A stretch of DNA of 64,000 nucleotides, taken from positions 1,054,001 through 1,118,000 of the forward strand of contig JAIXMG010000004.1 of the NCBI GenBank assembly GCA_025201345.1, given 5' to 3'. Every line of letters begins with the position of its first letter. Position 1 is the stretch's first letter. The position numbers and the translations under genes are program-made. The notes under the pieces were generated by a model. The model was not told the origin of the DNA and did no database searches. It saw only the letters and a list, made by a program, of their open reading frames with translations. This document shows positions 45,197 to 61,758 of this stretch, one piece after another. The stretch is from Thamnidium elegans (Eukaryota > Mucoromycota > Mucoromycetes > Mucorales > Mucoraceae).

Positions 45197-45997
45197 TTAT
45201 GAAGCAGCAGTGTAAAAATAAGAATCTTCCCAAAATGGTCTATAATCATTGATAGCAGCTAAAACAAAAAATGAGTTACAAAAAAAGATTGAGTCAAAAA
45301 AGTTAATAATATTACCTGTTATAATTGAAATTAATGGTTGATGTTCTGTTGTATTACAAAACTTATCTAACAAAATTCTATATAGATATCAATAAGTCTA
45401 TTTTTTCTTTAAAAAAAAAGGTAACAAACCTAGTAAATTTTAAATAAATTGGCCCTCTAAAAAGATAATAAATAAATAAATAGTCTCTTCTTTTTGATTC
45501 GTCTTTTTCTAAGTTTGACATGGGTTGCATATGCCTTGCAATTCTTGCAATGATATCGATAGTTAGAGATACTACCCATGGTTTCCAATATCCTTCCTCA
45601 TCCTTTTCTATACTTTCTTCATCCTCTTGATTAATTTTCATAGGTATCGATGTCTTCCTTTGTTCTATCATAATCATAAATACTATCCTTGTTTCCTTAG
45701 TACGTAAGTGGTTTTAAAAATAAGAGATATTACCATAAATAAAAGGTCGAATGATCCAAAGTAATTCGGCTACTTGTGCCCATCCTCTTCTACTTTGACA
45801 GGTTATAGTTCCTGAATCAAAATTATTTATGGATAATGCAGTTCCTGTCCTAGGATCTAACGCAAGTAATTCAAACTTCTCATCTTGACATACGTCAAGC
45901 GAGGCCGGGTCAATGTTTCGGATAAAGTGTGTAGGATGTAATACCATTTTTCTTTTCGTACTGTAAAATAATGTTAGACGTAAAATGGCTCTACAAG

Positions 45998-46033
<36 letters not shown>

Positions 46034-46609
46034 GTTACTTCTTTTGTTTCCTTTTTTTTTATTTTTTTTTTTCTTTTACTTTAGTCCTTCCATTCTAGTA
46101 ACCCATTTCCATCGACTGGTCTTTGAAAGTTTTCGACTGAGTATCATTTCAATTATAACTTCAGTATAAGAAATTATACTTAGGGTCCATGACGCAGTTT
46201 TATACGATAATCGAGATTTACTGAATTGATTGAATCTATCGTTAAATGAAGTAGGTTCATTGTTTTTTAGTGAGGATTGTACTAGAAATTTAGTATGATA
46301 AAGTGAAATTAAATTTAAACCAGCAAGGACTTTTAAAATTATTTGGTGTTATTATTTTTATTTTTTGTATACGTGTGAATATTTTACTTTACTTGCTTGT
46401 GAACATAAATCACCATCCTCAAATCTACCTAATAAAAATCCTCTTATCAGTTATAAAGAAATAAAAAGGCGTAAGTTATAACTTTTACCAGGTAATAATA
46501 AGGAAAGTGCTCTTAAGGTATCTTCAATTGTATCGATATATACTGAGTATCCAAAACCACCATCTTTTTTTTGTGTATTAGTAAAGTGTAAAAGCGAACT
46601 AGGTAGCAT
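45197..46609 (-). CDS. PEX16: peroxisomal membrane protein PEX16
   Basis: Peroxin of the peroxisomal membrane that recruits PEX3 and helps form new peroxisomes. Seven exons: 46609-46489, 46428-46393, 46329-46080, 45960-45734, 45682-45430, 45377-45316 and 45258-45197. All introns are GT..AG and the product is 336 aa, the usual PEX16 length. Family blocks: DTIEDTLRALSLLLPGRFED (start), LNLISLYHTK, RWKWVTRMEG, LLWIIRPFIYVFM, WKPWVVSLTIDIIAR, ILLDKFC and a Tyr-rich end DYRPFWEDSYFY. The intron after exon 3 contains a ~38-bp poly-A. Confidence 0.92.
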
Positions 46610-47306
46610 ATGAAAATGAAAATAAATAAGAGAAAAAGAGCATACGAAAATAAAAAAGTTCTGTTTATATTTTCTATGTAACACGATAAATTTTAAATTT
46701 AGTCATCAATCATTATCCCACACATTTTTTGTCGTGTGTGGCACCCAGTCAAGTCAGCTACACAAAATATAACTTTTAATCATTTAAAATAACAATATAG
46801 AAAAAAGAAGAAGTAATCAAAAAGATGATGCTGAAACAAAAATAGGGAAAGCAAATACGACTTGAAGAAGCCAAAGGTATCACAAGTGAAGTTTCCATGT
46901 GCCCATCATGTAAAAATATGGGTCGGTTCAAAAGAATGTCCAAATCACAAGCCGGTCGTGGATGAATTCCTAAAAAAATAAGCTTGGGTAAAATACGAGC
47001 GTTATACTCGTAAGATGTATCTCGAAGTGTACACAAGCCAGAAAAAAAAAGAATTGTTTGGTCATTTCTTCGAAATGTTACCTTTCGTGTGCAACTTTTG
47101 TTAATTAATATATTGTTCAAAAACAAGATTTTTTAGATCTCATTTGTGTTGTCCTCGCTACCATCTATCTCAATCTTATCGTGGAGAACTTTAAAGGTAG
47201 AATTTTATATTATTTATCATCAAAACTATCTATGATCTATCTGGTAAGTCTGAAATTATAATAAAATACATATATATCTGAATTTGTGTGTGATTAACAT
47301 TAAGAT

Positions 47307-50090
<2,784 letters not shown>

Positions 50091-50225
50091 ACTTAAAAAA
50101 AGATATATGTATACACGTTAAAAAAAAAGAAAGAAGAAGAGAAAGCAAAAAAAAAAAAAAAAAAAAAAAATATAAATAAGTAAAAAAAAAAAGGCGTGAA
50201 ATCTCCGAGTAGAGTATAATTTTAT

Positions 50226-51935
<1,710 letters not shown>

Positions 51936-52252
51936 ATGCCTCGTGCCGCTTGGAAAGGTCCATTTTTTGTAGCATTCCCTGGTTTGAAACAGGCTGTTCA
52001 AGCCGGTACACCCATTGCTACCCAAGGTAAAAAAAAAGAAAAAAAAAATACTCGACACTTTTTTTTAACAAGTATATATACACAGCCCGTAGTTGTACAA
52101 TTTTACCGTCTTTTGTTGGACTCAAGTTTTTAGTACATAATGGAAAAGATTATTTACCAGTTCATGTGACAGAAGAGATGATTGGACATAAATTAGGAGA
52201 ATTTGCTTTTACCAGAAAGAGATTTTCTTATCGTTTTACCAAGGCCAAATAA
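51936..52252 (+). CDS. RSM19: mitochondrial ribosomal protein uS19m
   Basis: Two exons (51936-52026 and 52086-52252), 85 aa. The sequence [16 protein letters not shown]...[19 protein letters not shown] followed by [20 protein letters not shown] is the universal S19 fold; the last residues [11 protein letters not shown] are basic. Absence of a long targeting peptide is normal for this short family. The intron is 59 bp with a canonical donor and a CACAG acceptor. Confidence 0.93.
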
Positions 52253-52338
52253 ATATAGAAAAAGCCATACAATATTTTCACCAAACACCCTCTCATTTTT
52301 GTACAATAAAAAAAAAAGAAATATACTTATTTTATTCT

Positions 52339-53232
52339 TTAATAACCTGGCATAATTCTCCAACGGCCTTTAGGAAAGGCCTTATCATATTTCTCAGCGG
52401 AAAAGTGGATACGATACCATGCACTTGTTTCGTTTGCTATAACAGAAAGGTTTGTGATTGTCCAAATCAAACCACAGTTCAAAATAATATTTTGAAATCG
52501 ATAGAGCATACAAAGCGAAAGATAAATTAAGATATCTGCAAAGTAATGAGGTGTTACTATCCATTCAAACCAATCTCCTCTTGGAATTGTATATCCATCC
52601 GAATCTTTTCTTAGCGAAGCTAAAATAACATGACATTGGTATTGATGATAGGATGCGTAAGAGAATAATACGATGGCTGATATAGTTGCTGAATGAAAGG
52701 GTTCGATAATAGGTTTACCAAATGATGAAAGTCCTTCAAGCCAGGTACCAAATACCATGGCACCATAAAACCCAATACCTGCTAGGTAATGAGATATATG
52801 CATAGTTGAGGTCTTGCTGGGTCGCTCGATCCAAAAGGATTCATAAACACGTCGAACTAAATGTAAGGTCATTAAAGTTAAACCAATAATACAGGATTGT
52901 AAATCGAGAGAATGGGTTCCATCGAGTGAATCATAATGTTGTAATAAACTAATTAACAGTAAAGGTTGTTTGTAGTATTGTAACCAAGATAATTCGATAA
53001 TACAAATCAAAGCGAGTAATAAACCAACAACATAAAAGTGGCTAAAATAATGCTTTGGTACAATTAAATTTGATAATTGAGTTGCCCAAAAGGTAGTTGG
53101 TTTCTTTTGGTTGTGTAAGTTTAATTTTCCATAAGATAATACTGAAGCTTGTAGTTCATGCAAGTTTTTGGCACAAATACTTAGTATAGCTAATGTAATT
53201 AGACAACATGATATAAAGATGATTAAATACAT
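52339..53232 (-). CDS. DFG10: polyprenol reductase family (SRD5A3/DFG10-like)
   Basis: Intronless 297-aa multi-pass membrane protein. The C-terminal steroid-5-alpha-reductase-like domain has YTIPRGDWFEWIVTPHYFAD and ends in KAFPKGRWRIMPGY, the family hallmark. Upstream membrane segments include an LHLVRRVYESFWIERPSKTS block with the conserved RR.ES. The family reduces polyprenol-derived intermediates to dolichol in the ER, needed for N-glycosylation. It lies tail-to-tail with the uS19m gene (about 85 bp between stops). Confidence 0.88.
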   Translation of the reverse strand: MYLIIFISCCLITLAILSICAKNLHELQASVLSYGKLNLHNQKKPTTFWATQLSNLIVPKHYFSHFYVVGLLLALICIIELSWLQYYKQPLLLISLLQHYDSLDGTHSLDLQSCIIGLTLMTLHLVRRVYESFWIERPSKTSTMHISHYLAGIGFYGAMVFGTWLEGLSSFGKPIIEPFHSATISAIVLFSYASYHQYQCHVILASLRKDSDGYTIPRGDWFEWIVTPHYFADILIYLSLCMLYRFQNIILNCGLIWTITNLSVIANETSAWYRIHFSAEKYDKAFPKGRWRIMPGY

Positions 53233-53295
53233 TATTTAAAATAATTACAAAAAGAAGAAAAAAAAAATACCAGGGTTCCCTTTTTATTTTTATTT

Positions 53296-54205
53296 TTAAT
53301 AGTAGACACGTAATACACCAAAAGAAATATTTATTAGAATACCAGCAACTATACCCATTTGATGTCTTCTAGAGAATACGGATTCTCGAAACCAAAATAA
53401 GCAAATGATACCTAAAAAGAATCCAAGCATAAGTCCCCACATCATTTCTTTGTACGTTCCTTGTATTGCTAAAAAGAGTATAAGAATTACGTCAATTATA
53501 AAAAAAATTACAAAAATACTTTACTTCCATCTGGTAATGTTTCTCCTGTATTATCCATCCACTGTTCCTCTAAATTTCTTGCTTCTTCTGTTGGACCTTC
53601 TTCAAACGGTGTACCGTGTAATCGATGGAATTGAGTTCGGATATTCCGGATATCTTCCTCTGTAAAGCCTGATTCTCTTAATCTATCGAATCCAGTAGGT
53701 GGGATCATTTGTGGTTGATTCTAAATACACACACACGCACATATATATACATACATATATATAATTAGTATATAATGAATACATTTTTATTGTAATATAT
53801 ATGTTACGTTTTTTAAACTAGGTGTTTCCGGTGTATAGTCCGATAGTGAACAGTGAAAATAAACAGGTGCAGCTTGTTCTAACTTTGCCTTTGAAGAAGT
53901 TATATTTATTTTACCAATATTATAATCTTTTAGTGTTTTCGCATCTTCTAGTACTCGTCCATTATGAATTAATCGAATATATTTATTTTTAATCCTACTC
54001 GACGATTGCCTAATCTACCCAAAAAAAAAAGGATGCATGCTTTTTAGAAGGTACGTTTATACATCTTTGTATTTTTATTAGTACAACTAACTTTTTGTTT
54101 AATGGCGTATATAGTTTCTCCCACTGGTACGTTAAATACTAGATCTTGCCTATCTGACCATCTAATATGTAGTTCGACACTTTCATAGTACTCATCGGGC
54201 TCCAT
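53296..54205 (-). CDS. DSC3: DSC E3 ligase complex subunit 3 (Dsc3-like)
   Basis: Four exons (54205-54092, 54014-53808, 53720-53525, 53468-53296) give 229 aa. The N-terminal half is a ubiquitin-like fold (VELHIRWSDRQDLVFNVPVG, IRLIHNGRVLEDAKTL). The central block GFDRLRESGFTEEDIRNIR plus LEEQWMD is the DUF2407 C-terminal signature. Two membrane helices (MMWGLMLGFFLGIICLFW and a second before the end) close the protein. This is the Dsc3 arrangement of the Golgi/endosome DSC ubiquitin ligase that acts in sterol-regulator cleavage and membrane-protein quality control. The start ATG is 160 bp from the divergent GGA gene. Confidence 0.88.
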
Positions 54206-54366
54206 TTATGCCAAGTTATCAAAAGAAAGAGAAAAGCGAATTTTTATTTTGTATTCCCGACTCAAAAAACAAAACGGTCTTTCAAAAGCTTGAAAAAACG
54301 TTTTTTTTTTTTTTTTTTTTTTTTTTCTGTCTTCTTTTGGTTATTTTATACATAGAGTATTAACTT

Positions 54367-56616
54367 ATGCTATACTCTTTACCAGCTTTAATTGGTAAGC
54401 ATATCGCTGTGTTTTTTTTATGCTAGTGCTAATAATAAGTTTTATTAGAGAGAGCATGTAGCCCTTCTCGCTTTGATCCTAACTTGGCTGTTAATATTGA
54501 GATCTGTGAGACGATTAATAAAAAACAAGGTAGTGCGTAAGTAAAAAAAATAATAATTTAGCGTGGATAATAATTAAAAAAAAAAAAAAAATGATCAGAC
54601 CACGAATTGCAGCCCAAGCTATTGTACGTCTTATCAATAGTACTAGGTCAAATCAAGCCATGTTGGCATTAACGGTAAAGTATATATATATAATATGTGT
54701 AGGAAATAATATATTTTCTAATTTAAGCTTTATTTTAGTTGCTGGATAATTGTGTAAAGAATTGTGGATATCCATTTCATCTTCAAATTGCAAGCAAGGA
54801 GTTTTTAAATGCACTTGTTCGCAGATTTCCTGAACGACCACCAGCTAGATATGCTCCTAATCCAGTTCAATCTGCACCAGAAAATCAATGGAACCACTTT
54901 GATTATGTTCCTCCTCAACAGTTTCTTGCTAATCCAGTTATGGACCGTATTTTGTATTTAATTAAAGAATGGAAAGTTGCATTGACTGAATTATCTCGAT
55001 ATAAACAAGATATGCAACATATTAGAGATATGTACAAGTTATTAAAGTTTAAAGGTAAATTTATTGAACCCCACACCCCGGGAGTTTTTTTTTTAATTTT
55101 TTTTTTTTTTTTTTTTAAAAAAAAGGGTATCAATTTCCTGAACTTCGGGATTCTTCAGTTGCTGCTTTAGCTCCAACAGAGGTAAAAAGAAAAAGAAAAA
55201 AATTATATAAGCAATATATACTAACATCTATTTAAATATAGGCTTTAAAATCAGCATTAGAACTAGAAGAGGAAGATAGAATTGCAAAAGCAGCAGTAAG
55301 TTTGATCAAGTATTTTTGAGAATTTAATAATGTATTAAAAAAGGGGAGAATGAATTATTTAGAAATTACAGGAATTAATTAGAAGAGGAAGACCTCAAGA
55401 TTTAGTAGAAGCAAACAAGTTGATGAAGATTATGACTGGTTATGTAATGAATGGATAAATCAAAGCTACTTTATAATATATTAATTTTCCCATACACAGG
55501 ATCAAAAACATCAGACAAATTTTAAGGAAAAATTCGTTGAAGAGTTACACAAGATACAAAACAAGGCACGCTTATTGTACGAAATGCTGGATAATATGAA
55601 AAAGGGGGATAAGATTGATTCAGAAGGAACCACGGAAGAATTAAAAAATGCTTGTGAGAGTTCATTACCAAAGATTAAAAATATGTTGAAAGAAGAACAG
55701 GATATTGAAAAAATTGAGTTACTGAATGAAGCCAAATCGATTATTAAGGGAGTTACTTTAAAATATCAAGATATTAAGAACAATAATTATAATACAGATT
55801 ATGATATCAGTGGAAAGTTTAAGAGTGAAAGCAACAACCAGTTTATTAGCCAACCTATTAGTTTAATCGATTTAGATGATGAGATATCTAGTACTAATCA
55901 ACACGCTATGGATGAATTAAGTGATATCTTTGGTAACAAAGTTTCAGTTACTTCATCTAGTTTAGATGATCCTTTTGATTTATTATCTCAATCTATAAAT
56001 ACCAATACACTTCCTGCTGCAAGCCCTACTCCTTCTAAATCCAGTGTATCCTCTTCTCCGATCGCCATTTCGTCACCTAGAAACGAATCCATTATTAAAT
56101 CAAGTGAGTTTCTATGTACATTTTCTTGACGTTATGGTTACTAATAATATTATTTATTTTTTTTTTAAAAAAAAAAAGTTGATTTGGTTAATAAGAATGG
56201 ATTAGTTATTCGATTGGATGTATATGGTTCCAATTCAAGTTATAAACTTGAAGCGCACTATTCTAATAAATCTACTGCACCTATGGATAATATGACGTTA
56301 TTATTAGCGGTGCCAAAGGTATGCAAATACATAATATAGGAAACTGATTGGATGAAATATAAATATCTTTTTTTTTTTAGTCTATGAACTTAAAGATGAG
56401 CCCAGTGTCTTCAGATTCTGTACCTCCTAAATCTAATAGTACAGTAACTCAATCCATTGCTATTCATAATCCCAGTCAGGTAATATATATGATTGGATAT
56501 TTATGGTAATAGATGCTAAGATTTTTTTATAGGATCCTTTACGATTACGTTATAAAGTAACTTATGAACAATTTGGTGTAGAAATGGAACAGACTGGTGT
56601 CTATCATGAAAAATAA
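54367..56616 (+). CDS. GGA2: GGA clathrin adaptor (VHS-GAT-GAE)
   Basis: Arf-dependent adaptor for trans-Golgi to endosome sorting. Eleven exons (54367-54394, 54449-54536, 54599-54674, 54739-55054, 55126-55181, 55242-55295, 55363-55443, 55500-56103, 56179-56318, 56381-56479, 56533-56616) join in frame to 541 aa. The VHS domain (about 5-140) has INKKQGSAPRIAAQAIVRLI, LLDNCVKNCGYPFH and RRFPERPP. The GAT domain (about 180-320) has KLQELIRRGRPQDLVEANKL. The hinge carries clathrin/adaptor-type acidic motifs (LIDLDDE, DDPFDLL). The GAE ear (about 420-541) has YKLEAHYSNKSTAPM and DPLRLRYKVTY. The introns are small, one with a poly-T/A hairpin tract. Confidence 0.93.
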
Positions 56617-57110
56617 TATTTACTCTTTTTTTTTTTTTAACTAATTTCATACAACATTCCCTTTTTTTTAAACTTTTGCATTCGCATATTTATAATAAAA
56701 AACATTACAAGATGTCGATCATTGTAAACAGAAGTGGGGGGGGGGAAGCGGAAGTTTTATTTTTAACCGGTGTCTGTTTTTATGGTTACGCGGGTAAAAG
56801 TAACACATATTGATACACTTCTCACGCCTTTATAAAGGGTATCTGTATACGACTTTTTTTTAATTCTTGGTTTTGCTTTGTCATTTAGGTAACTCTATTT
56901 TTTGTTATCATTAGTAGCGATAGTAACCGTAGAGACAAAATGATGTGCAAGAAAGAGAGAAATGACTCCAAGTGTGTATGAAGAAAAAATACAACCTTGT
57001 TTTTATACCCGTCACTTTAAACCTTATGCAGTTTTTTCGCACGGTATTTTTTTTTTTTGCTTTAAAGGGCGTTTCCATTTTTTTTTTTTTTTTCTCACAC
57101 TTGAAACAAA
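56617..57110. other. intergenic region between GGA and MMSDH
   Basis: Contains G8 (near 56738) and poly-T tracts, and a CT/T-rich leader immediately before the MMSDH ATG. No gene supported; the short ORFs here overlap homopolymers. Confidence 0.45.
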
Positions 57111-57775
57111 ATGCTTTCTTCTTTTTTAAGAGCATCTTCTACTTCTATTCAAAGGTAAAAAAAAAAAAAAAAAAAAATGTATTGTATATATACTTAAAAA
57201 TATTGTTATAGAACTACACCATTTGCTCGTAGAGCATTTAGCACCCAGTTCCCTGCTTTACAAAGAATTTCTGGTGTTGAAACCGTAAAGAATTACATTA
57301 ATGGTAAATTTGTTGAATCAAAGACTGATAAATGGATTGAACTTCGTAACCCTGTAAAGTATATAATACAAAATAACTTTTATTTTTTATACTTACTAGT
57401 TTTTTAAAAGGCTACCCAAGAATTAATCAGCTATGTTCCTGAAACTACACCCGAAGAATTAAAGGAAGCCACTGAATCAGCTAAAGTAGCTGCTCGTGAA
57501 TGGAAAAAAACTACCGTATTGGCTCGTCAAAAGGTCATGCTTGATTTACAATACCTGATTCGTCAAAACCACGATGCTATTGCTGAAAATATCGTTTATG
57601 AACAAGGTAAAACTTTTGCTGATGCTAAAGGTGATGTGTTCCGTGGTCTTCAAGTAGTTGAACAAGCTTGTGCTCTTACTAATATGTTGATGGGTGAAAA
57701 ATTAACGGTTGCTAAAGATATGGAAACATGTAAGGTTTTATATAACTAATTTATACATTTCAAGTAACACAAAAT

Positions 57776-57813
<38 letters not shown>

Positions 57814-58975
57814 CTGTAGATATGTATCGTGAACCATTAGGCGTTGTTGCTGGTATCTGTCCTTTCAATTTCCCCGCTATGATTCCTCTTTGGATGTTCC
57901 CTTTAGCTATCGCTGCTGGTAACTCTATCATTATGAAGCCTTCTGAACGTGATCCTGGAGCCATGATGATGTTGGCTAAATTAGCTGCTGAAGCTGGTGT
58001 TCCTGATGGCGTCTTGAACGTTGTTCATGGTGCTGTTGATTGTGTTAACTTTATCTGTGACGAACCTGAAATTAAGGCTATTTCTTTTGTTGGTTCTGAT
58101 CGTGCTGGTGAACATATTTATACTCGCGGTAATGCTAACGGTAAACGTGTTCAAGCTAACTTGGGTGCCAAGAACCATGCTGTTCTTTTACCCGATGCTA
58201 ATAAACAATCTGCTTTAAATGCTATTGCTGGTGCTGCATTTGGTGCTGCTGGTCAACGTTGTATGGCATTAAGTACTTTAGTTTGCGTTGGTGAAACTAA
58301 GGAGTGGTTACCTGAATTAGCTCAGCGTGCTCGTGAACTTAAGGTTGGCTTTGGTATGGATCCTGAAACTGATGTTGGACCTGTTATTACTGTTCAATCT
58401 AAAGAACGTATTGAACGTTTGATTCAAAGTGGCAAAGATGAAGGCGCTAACCTTATCTTGGATGGTCGTGGTGTTGTCGTCAAGGGTTATGAAAAGGGTA
58501 ACTTTGTTGGTCCCTCTTTATTGACAGACGTCAAGACTGATATGGAATGTTATCGTGAGGAAATATTTGGTCCCGTTTTAGTTTGTCTTAATGTAGATAC
58601 TTTAGATGATGCTATTGATTTAATTAATAAGAATCGTTATGGTAATGGTACCGCAGTCTTCACTAACTCTGGTCCTAGTGCTCGTAAATTCGAACATGAA
58701 ATTGATGTTGGACAAGTTGGTATCAATGTTCCAATTCCTGTCCCCGTTCCTCCTTTCTCTTTCGTAAGTTGAGCTATAATTTTATTCGTGTTATGATTAT
58801 TGATCATTTATTTATTATATAGACTGGTAGCCGTGGTTCCATCTTGGGTGATATGAACTTCTATGGTAAGAGTGGTCTCCAATTCTATACCAAGCCCAAG
58901 ACTGTTACTTCCTTGTGGAAGGAAAGTGATTCTGAGCATACCAAGGCCAGTGTCAGCATGCCTACTCATAATTAA
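57111..58975 (+). CDS. ALDH6A1: methylmalonate-semialdehyde dehydrogenase (mitochondrial)
   Basis: CoA-acylating ALDH6-type enzyme of valine and thymine (and inositol) catabolism. Exons 57111-57154, 57212-57353, 57411-57729, 57820-58763 and 58823-58975 give 533 aa. The N-terminus ([24 protein letters not shown]) is a mitochondrial targeting peptide. Core motifs: [59 protein letters not shown] (the family's Glu-less block) and [13 protein letters not shown] with the catalytic Cys (about residue 315). It ends [14 protein letters not shown]. The intron before exon 4 contains a (TA)n microsatellite. GC-richer, codon-optimised sequence suggests high expression. Confidence 0.95.
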
Positions 58976-59168
58976 AGAATCCTTTCAATTATATACTCTA
59001 TTTTTCTTTTTCTCTCCGTTTTTTTTTATGCACATGTACCATTTGTGTATTAGATATAAATAAAAGTTATAAATTCGGCAATTTACTAATGTGTGTTTAA
59101 TAATGTGTGTGTAAATGGAAACCATATTATGTTTACTGCCATGGAAAAGGGAGAACCCTATGTCGATA

Positions 59169-59341
59169 CAGTAGTGGCTCTATTTAAGGGTGGCCGAAAT
59201 TCTCAGGAAATCCACCCTTAAATCGATTATTAGCGACAATAGCGGTGTTAAAGCGGGGGACGTAAGAAAATGCCCTGGAAAAATTCACCCTTAAATAGAA
59301 CCTACCCTTAAATCGAACACCCTTAGATAGAGCCACTACTG
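59169..59341. mobile_element. 173-bp MITE with TA duplication
   Basis: TA flanks both ends (59167-59168, 59342-59343). Termini are inverted: CAGTAGTGGCTCTATTTAAGGG and CCCTTAGATAGAGCCACTACTG with one mismatch. Internal ACCCTTAAAT repeats extend the symmetry. Size, TA target and CAGT ends fit a Tc1/pogo-derived MITE, here ~200 bp after the MMSDH stop. Confidence 0.85.
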
Positions 59342-59402
59342 TAACTTAAAACTAAAGCTCCAAAATTTAGATAATACAAAATTTACAGAAAAAGGAAGAA
59401 CG

Positions 59403-60090
59403 ATGATTTATTACTGTAAAGTAGGATTTGGTTTTATAAAGAAGAGCGTTTTTGATCTCCGTCAGAGATCTTCGAGCTTCACCACAGTAGTCCCTAAGAA
59501 AACCGTTCTAAAACTGTTCAATGCTCATTTAAATTTATACGACAAGTTCAACCCAGAACATCCATTGTAAGTATAAATTACTTTAAATAATTACGGGCTT
59601 TAATATATATCGTTATTTATAAATGTCAAACTAAACGTTTAGGCCTGTAAAACACCAGCCTGCTGCTCCCTTTCTGATTTTACCAAAAGCTCATAAACTG
59701 ACATCAAAGAATATAATTTACCTGTGTTTAAAAAACCAAATGTCATATAAACTTGAACGAAGAAAAAAGAAAACGGTTAGTATAAAGCAACATAGATACA
59801 TAAATATTAATAATAGATTGTAATTAACTCAATCTTCTATACTTATAATAACTGGGGAAAGACGTTTCTACGATCGAGATGAATTTGTCAAAGCTTGCAA
59901 AACCTGTTAGCTTGAAAGAGACCGATATAAAGAAGCAGTACAATGTAAGTTTATACTACATATGTATATCATATTATATACATATTAGACAGAAAACTAA
60001 ACATGCATTAAACTGTATATAGTACCACGAGAGAGCAATGAATATATTGCGTTCGTTTTACAATTATCGGGTTTCGTCTAAAGAAATAAA
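59403..60090 (+). pseudogene. decayed multi-exon gene, unknown family
   Basis: Opens MIYYCKVGFGFIKKSVFDLR and runs through a plausible intron (59570-59640) into AAPFLILPKAHKLTSKNIIY and LCLKNQMSYKLERRKKK. Downstream, a block reading GERRFYDRDEFVKACKTC lies in a different frame, with an in-frame stop after it. Mixed frames with conserved-looking blocks point to a degraded copy of a repetitive gene. I do not recognise the product, and the extent to the right is uncertain. Confidence 0.4.
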
Positions 60091-60119
60091 AACCGCTGGT
60101 ATGTAGTTGTTTCTTTTGC

Positions 60120-61268
60120 TCCATTTCCTTTTTCTTTTTAGAAGCATAGGCTTTGTACTTCTGTTCTTGTTCCGGTGCAAGATGTATCTTCTGTGGTAGA
60201 TCTAGTAAGCGGTTCAAAACTTTCAACGGTCTTTTTGAATCTGCCACATAACTTCAAAGTTAGCTATGTACTTGGACAAGGTCATTTTCATAATATAAGG
60301 ATCTGTTGTAGAATCTTTTGTTATATTTCTAGGATGTATTTCAATAAATGATTTGTAAAAATGCTGTGTTTTCATCAAACCTTCTCTCAAGCCTTGAGAG
60401 CCCAAATAGATGAAGTGGATTAGCTGAAGATGTGCCTTGCTAAGCAAATTATTGAAGTTGCGAACTAGATTTTCTGTTGTCAAACAGGAAGAATTTAATG
60501 GAAGAGATAGAATACATCACCATTTTCTTTAAGCTAATAGTTAGTAGGTAGAACATCTTATAAGCGATAACCTCTTTTTTTTTTCTGAATTTTGATGCTG
60601 TTGACGTCCTTTACAAAAGTTGAGGCCTATAGCAGGTAATAAGTTTATGTACTTGAATGGCAAAGTCGATTATATAGTTGGTTGAAGCGGTTATTTTTTC
60701 TTCGAGAACTTGAAGAAATGTTTCTTTTATATCATTCAGTAAATCGCTTCTGATCAATGGTAAAAAAAGATGCGCTACAAGTTCTGATATTTTCCTCTTC
60801 TCTTCGGCAATTTCTGTATCTCAGTTGTCTGAGCACCTATACTCTCCTCTGCTCTTGTCACAGTTCCTCTGTCTAGTTTTTTTTTTTAAAAAAAACACGC
60901 AGTTTTGAGGTCCTCAAGACTGTTTTTGGAATCTATACAATCTTGAATCGTTTTTGAAAGGCACCGCTTCATTTCTTGCTGAAAGACTTTCAAAAGCTAC
61001 TCTTCTCTCTCAGCATCCTTAAGTTTTTTTTGGTAGAAGGCTCACTTTTAAATTCAGTTTCAAGCACATCTTGCTGAGATCCTTTCTGGCCTTTACGCCT
61101 CCATGTTAGGAGCTGGTTTAAGATAGGTGTCACACTTAAATATTGTAGTTGTTTCTTTCTGAGCATGATCAAAGTATTGTTTTTGTAAAAAGAAAAGAAA
61201 GAACTGAAAAGAAACAAAACTGCTTGCATATGATTAATTTTGACTTTCTTAGTTTGAACATGAAACAT
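60120..61268 (-). pseudogene. decayed ORF remnants, unknown family
   Basis: Minus-strand fragments in several frames: a Leu/Lys-rich start near 61268 (ILNQLLTWRRKGQKGSQQ), helical pieces around 60700-60560 and a block YIANFEVMWQ that continues in another frame as SKRPLKVLNRLLDLPQKIH. The frame changes and stops show a degraded gene rather than several small ones. The family is unknown; probably part of the repeat cluster reaching to the window end. Confidence 0.35.
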
Positions 61269-61517
61269 AAAAAGATGATTTATTACAGGATATTATGAGC
61301 CAAAGCAGACGTCTTTTTATAATACTTGTATGCATATAACAAACTACTTTGTCCTTCTGCTTTGTCATATATATAATTGGACTTATATAATAGTTCAGGA
61401 ATATAAGATTTTTTTTCGCCAGAGCAGATTTTTTTTTATCTCGGACTATTTACTCAGTCTCTCCCGGCGAGATCAAAAACCAGAATACAAGGCACTTTGG
61501 ATGAATACTGACAGTAT

Positions 61518-61519
<2 letters not shown>

Positions 61520-61576
<57 letters not shown>
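61520..61576. repeat. 57-bp poly-A tract
   Basis: Uninterrupted run of 57 A. The 66 bp before it (61454-61519) resemble 30064-30131, which has no such tract, so it may be the tail of a retroposed short repeat. Other runs of 25-40 bp occur through the window, so slippage growth is also possible. Confidence 0.7.
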
Positions 61577-61583
<7 letters not shown>

Positions 61584-61758
61584 CTGCAATGATATTGGTG
61601 AGATTATTTGGGATTCAAATTTAAGATACTGTAAGGGTATGTACTATAAAAAATTGAAACTTACATAAAAATTTTAGAAAAGAAAATGTTGATTGTAATA
61701 GAAAATAATGGGTTAGAATGGGTAATTAATAAATAAATTAGCCGTTTTAAACTCTTAC

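Noticed and set aside
46776..47126. 116-aa minus-strand ORF upstream of PEX16
   Set aside because: It has no recognisable family and would require an odd fusion with PEX16, whose own start at 46609 gives the normal family length.
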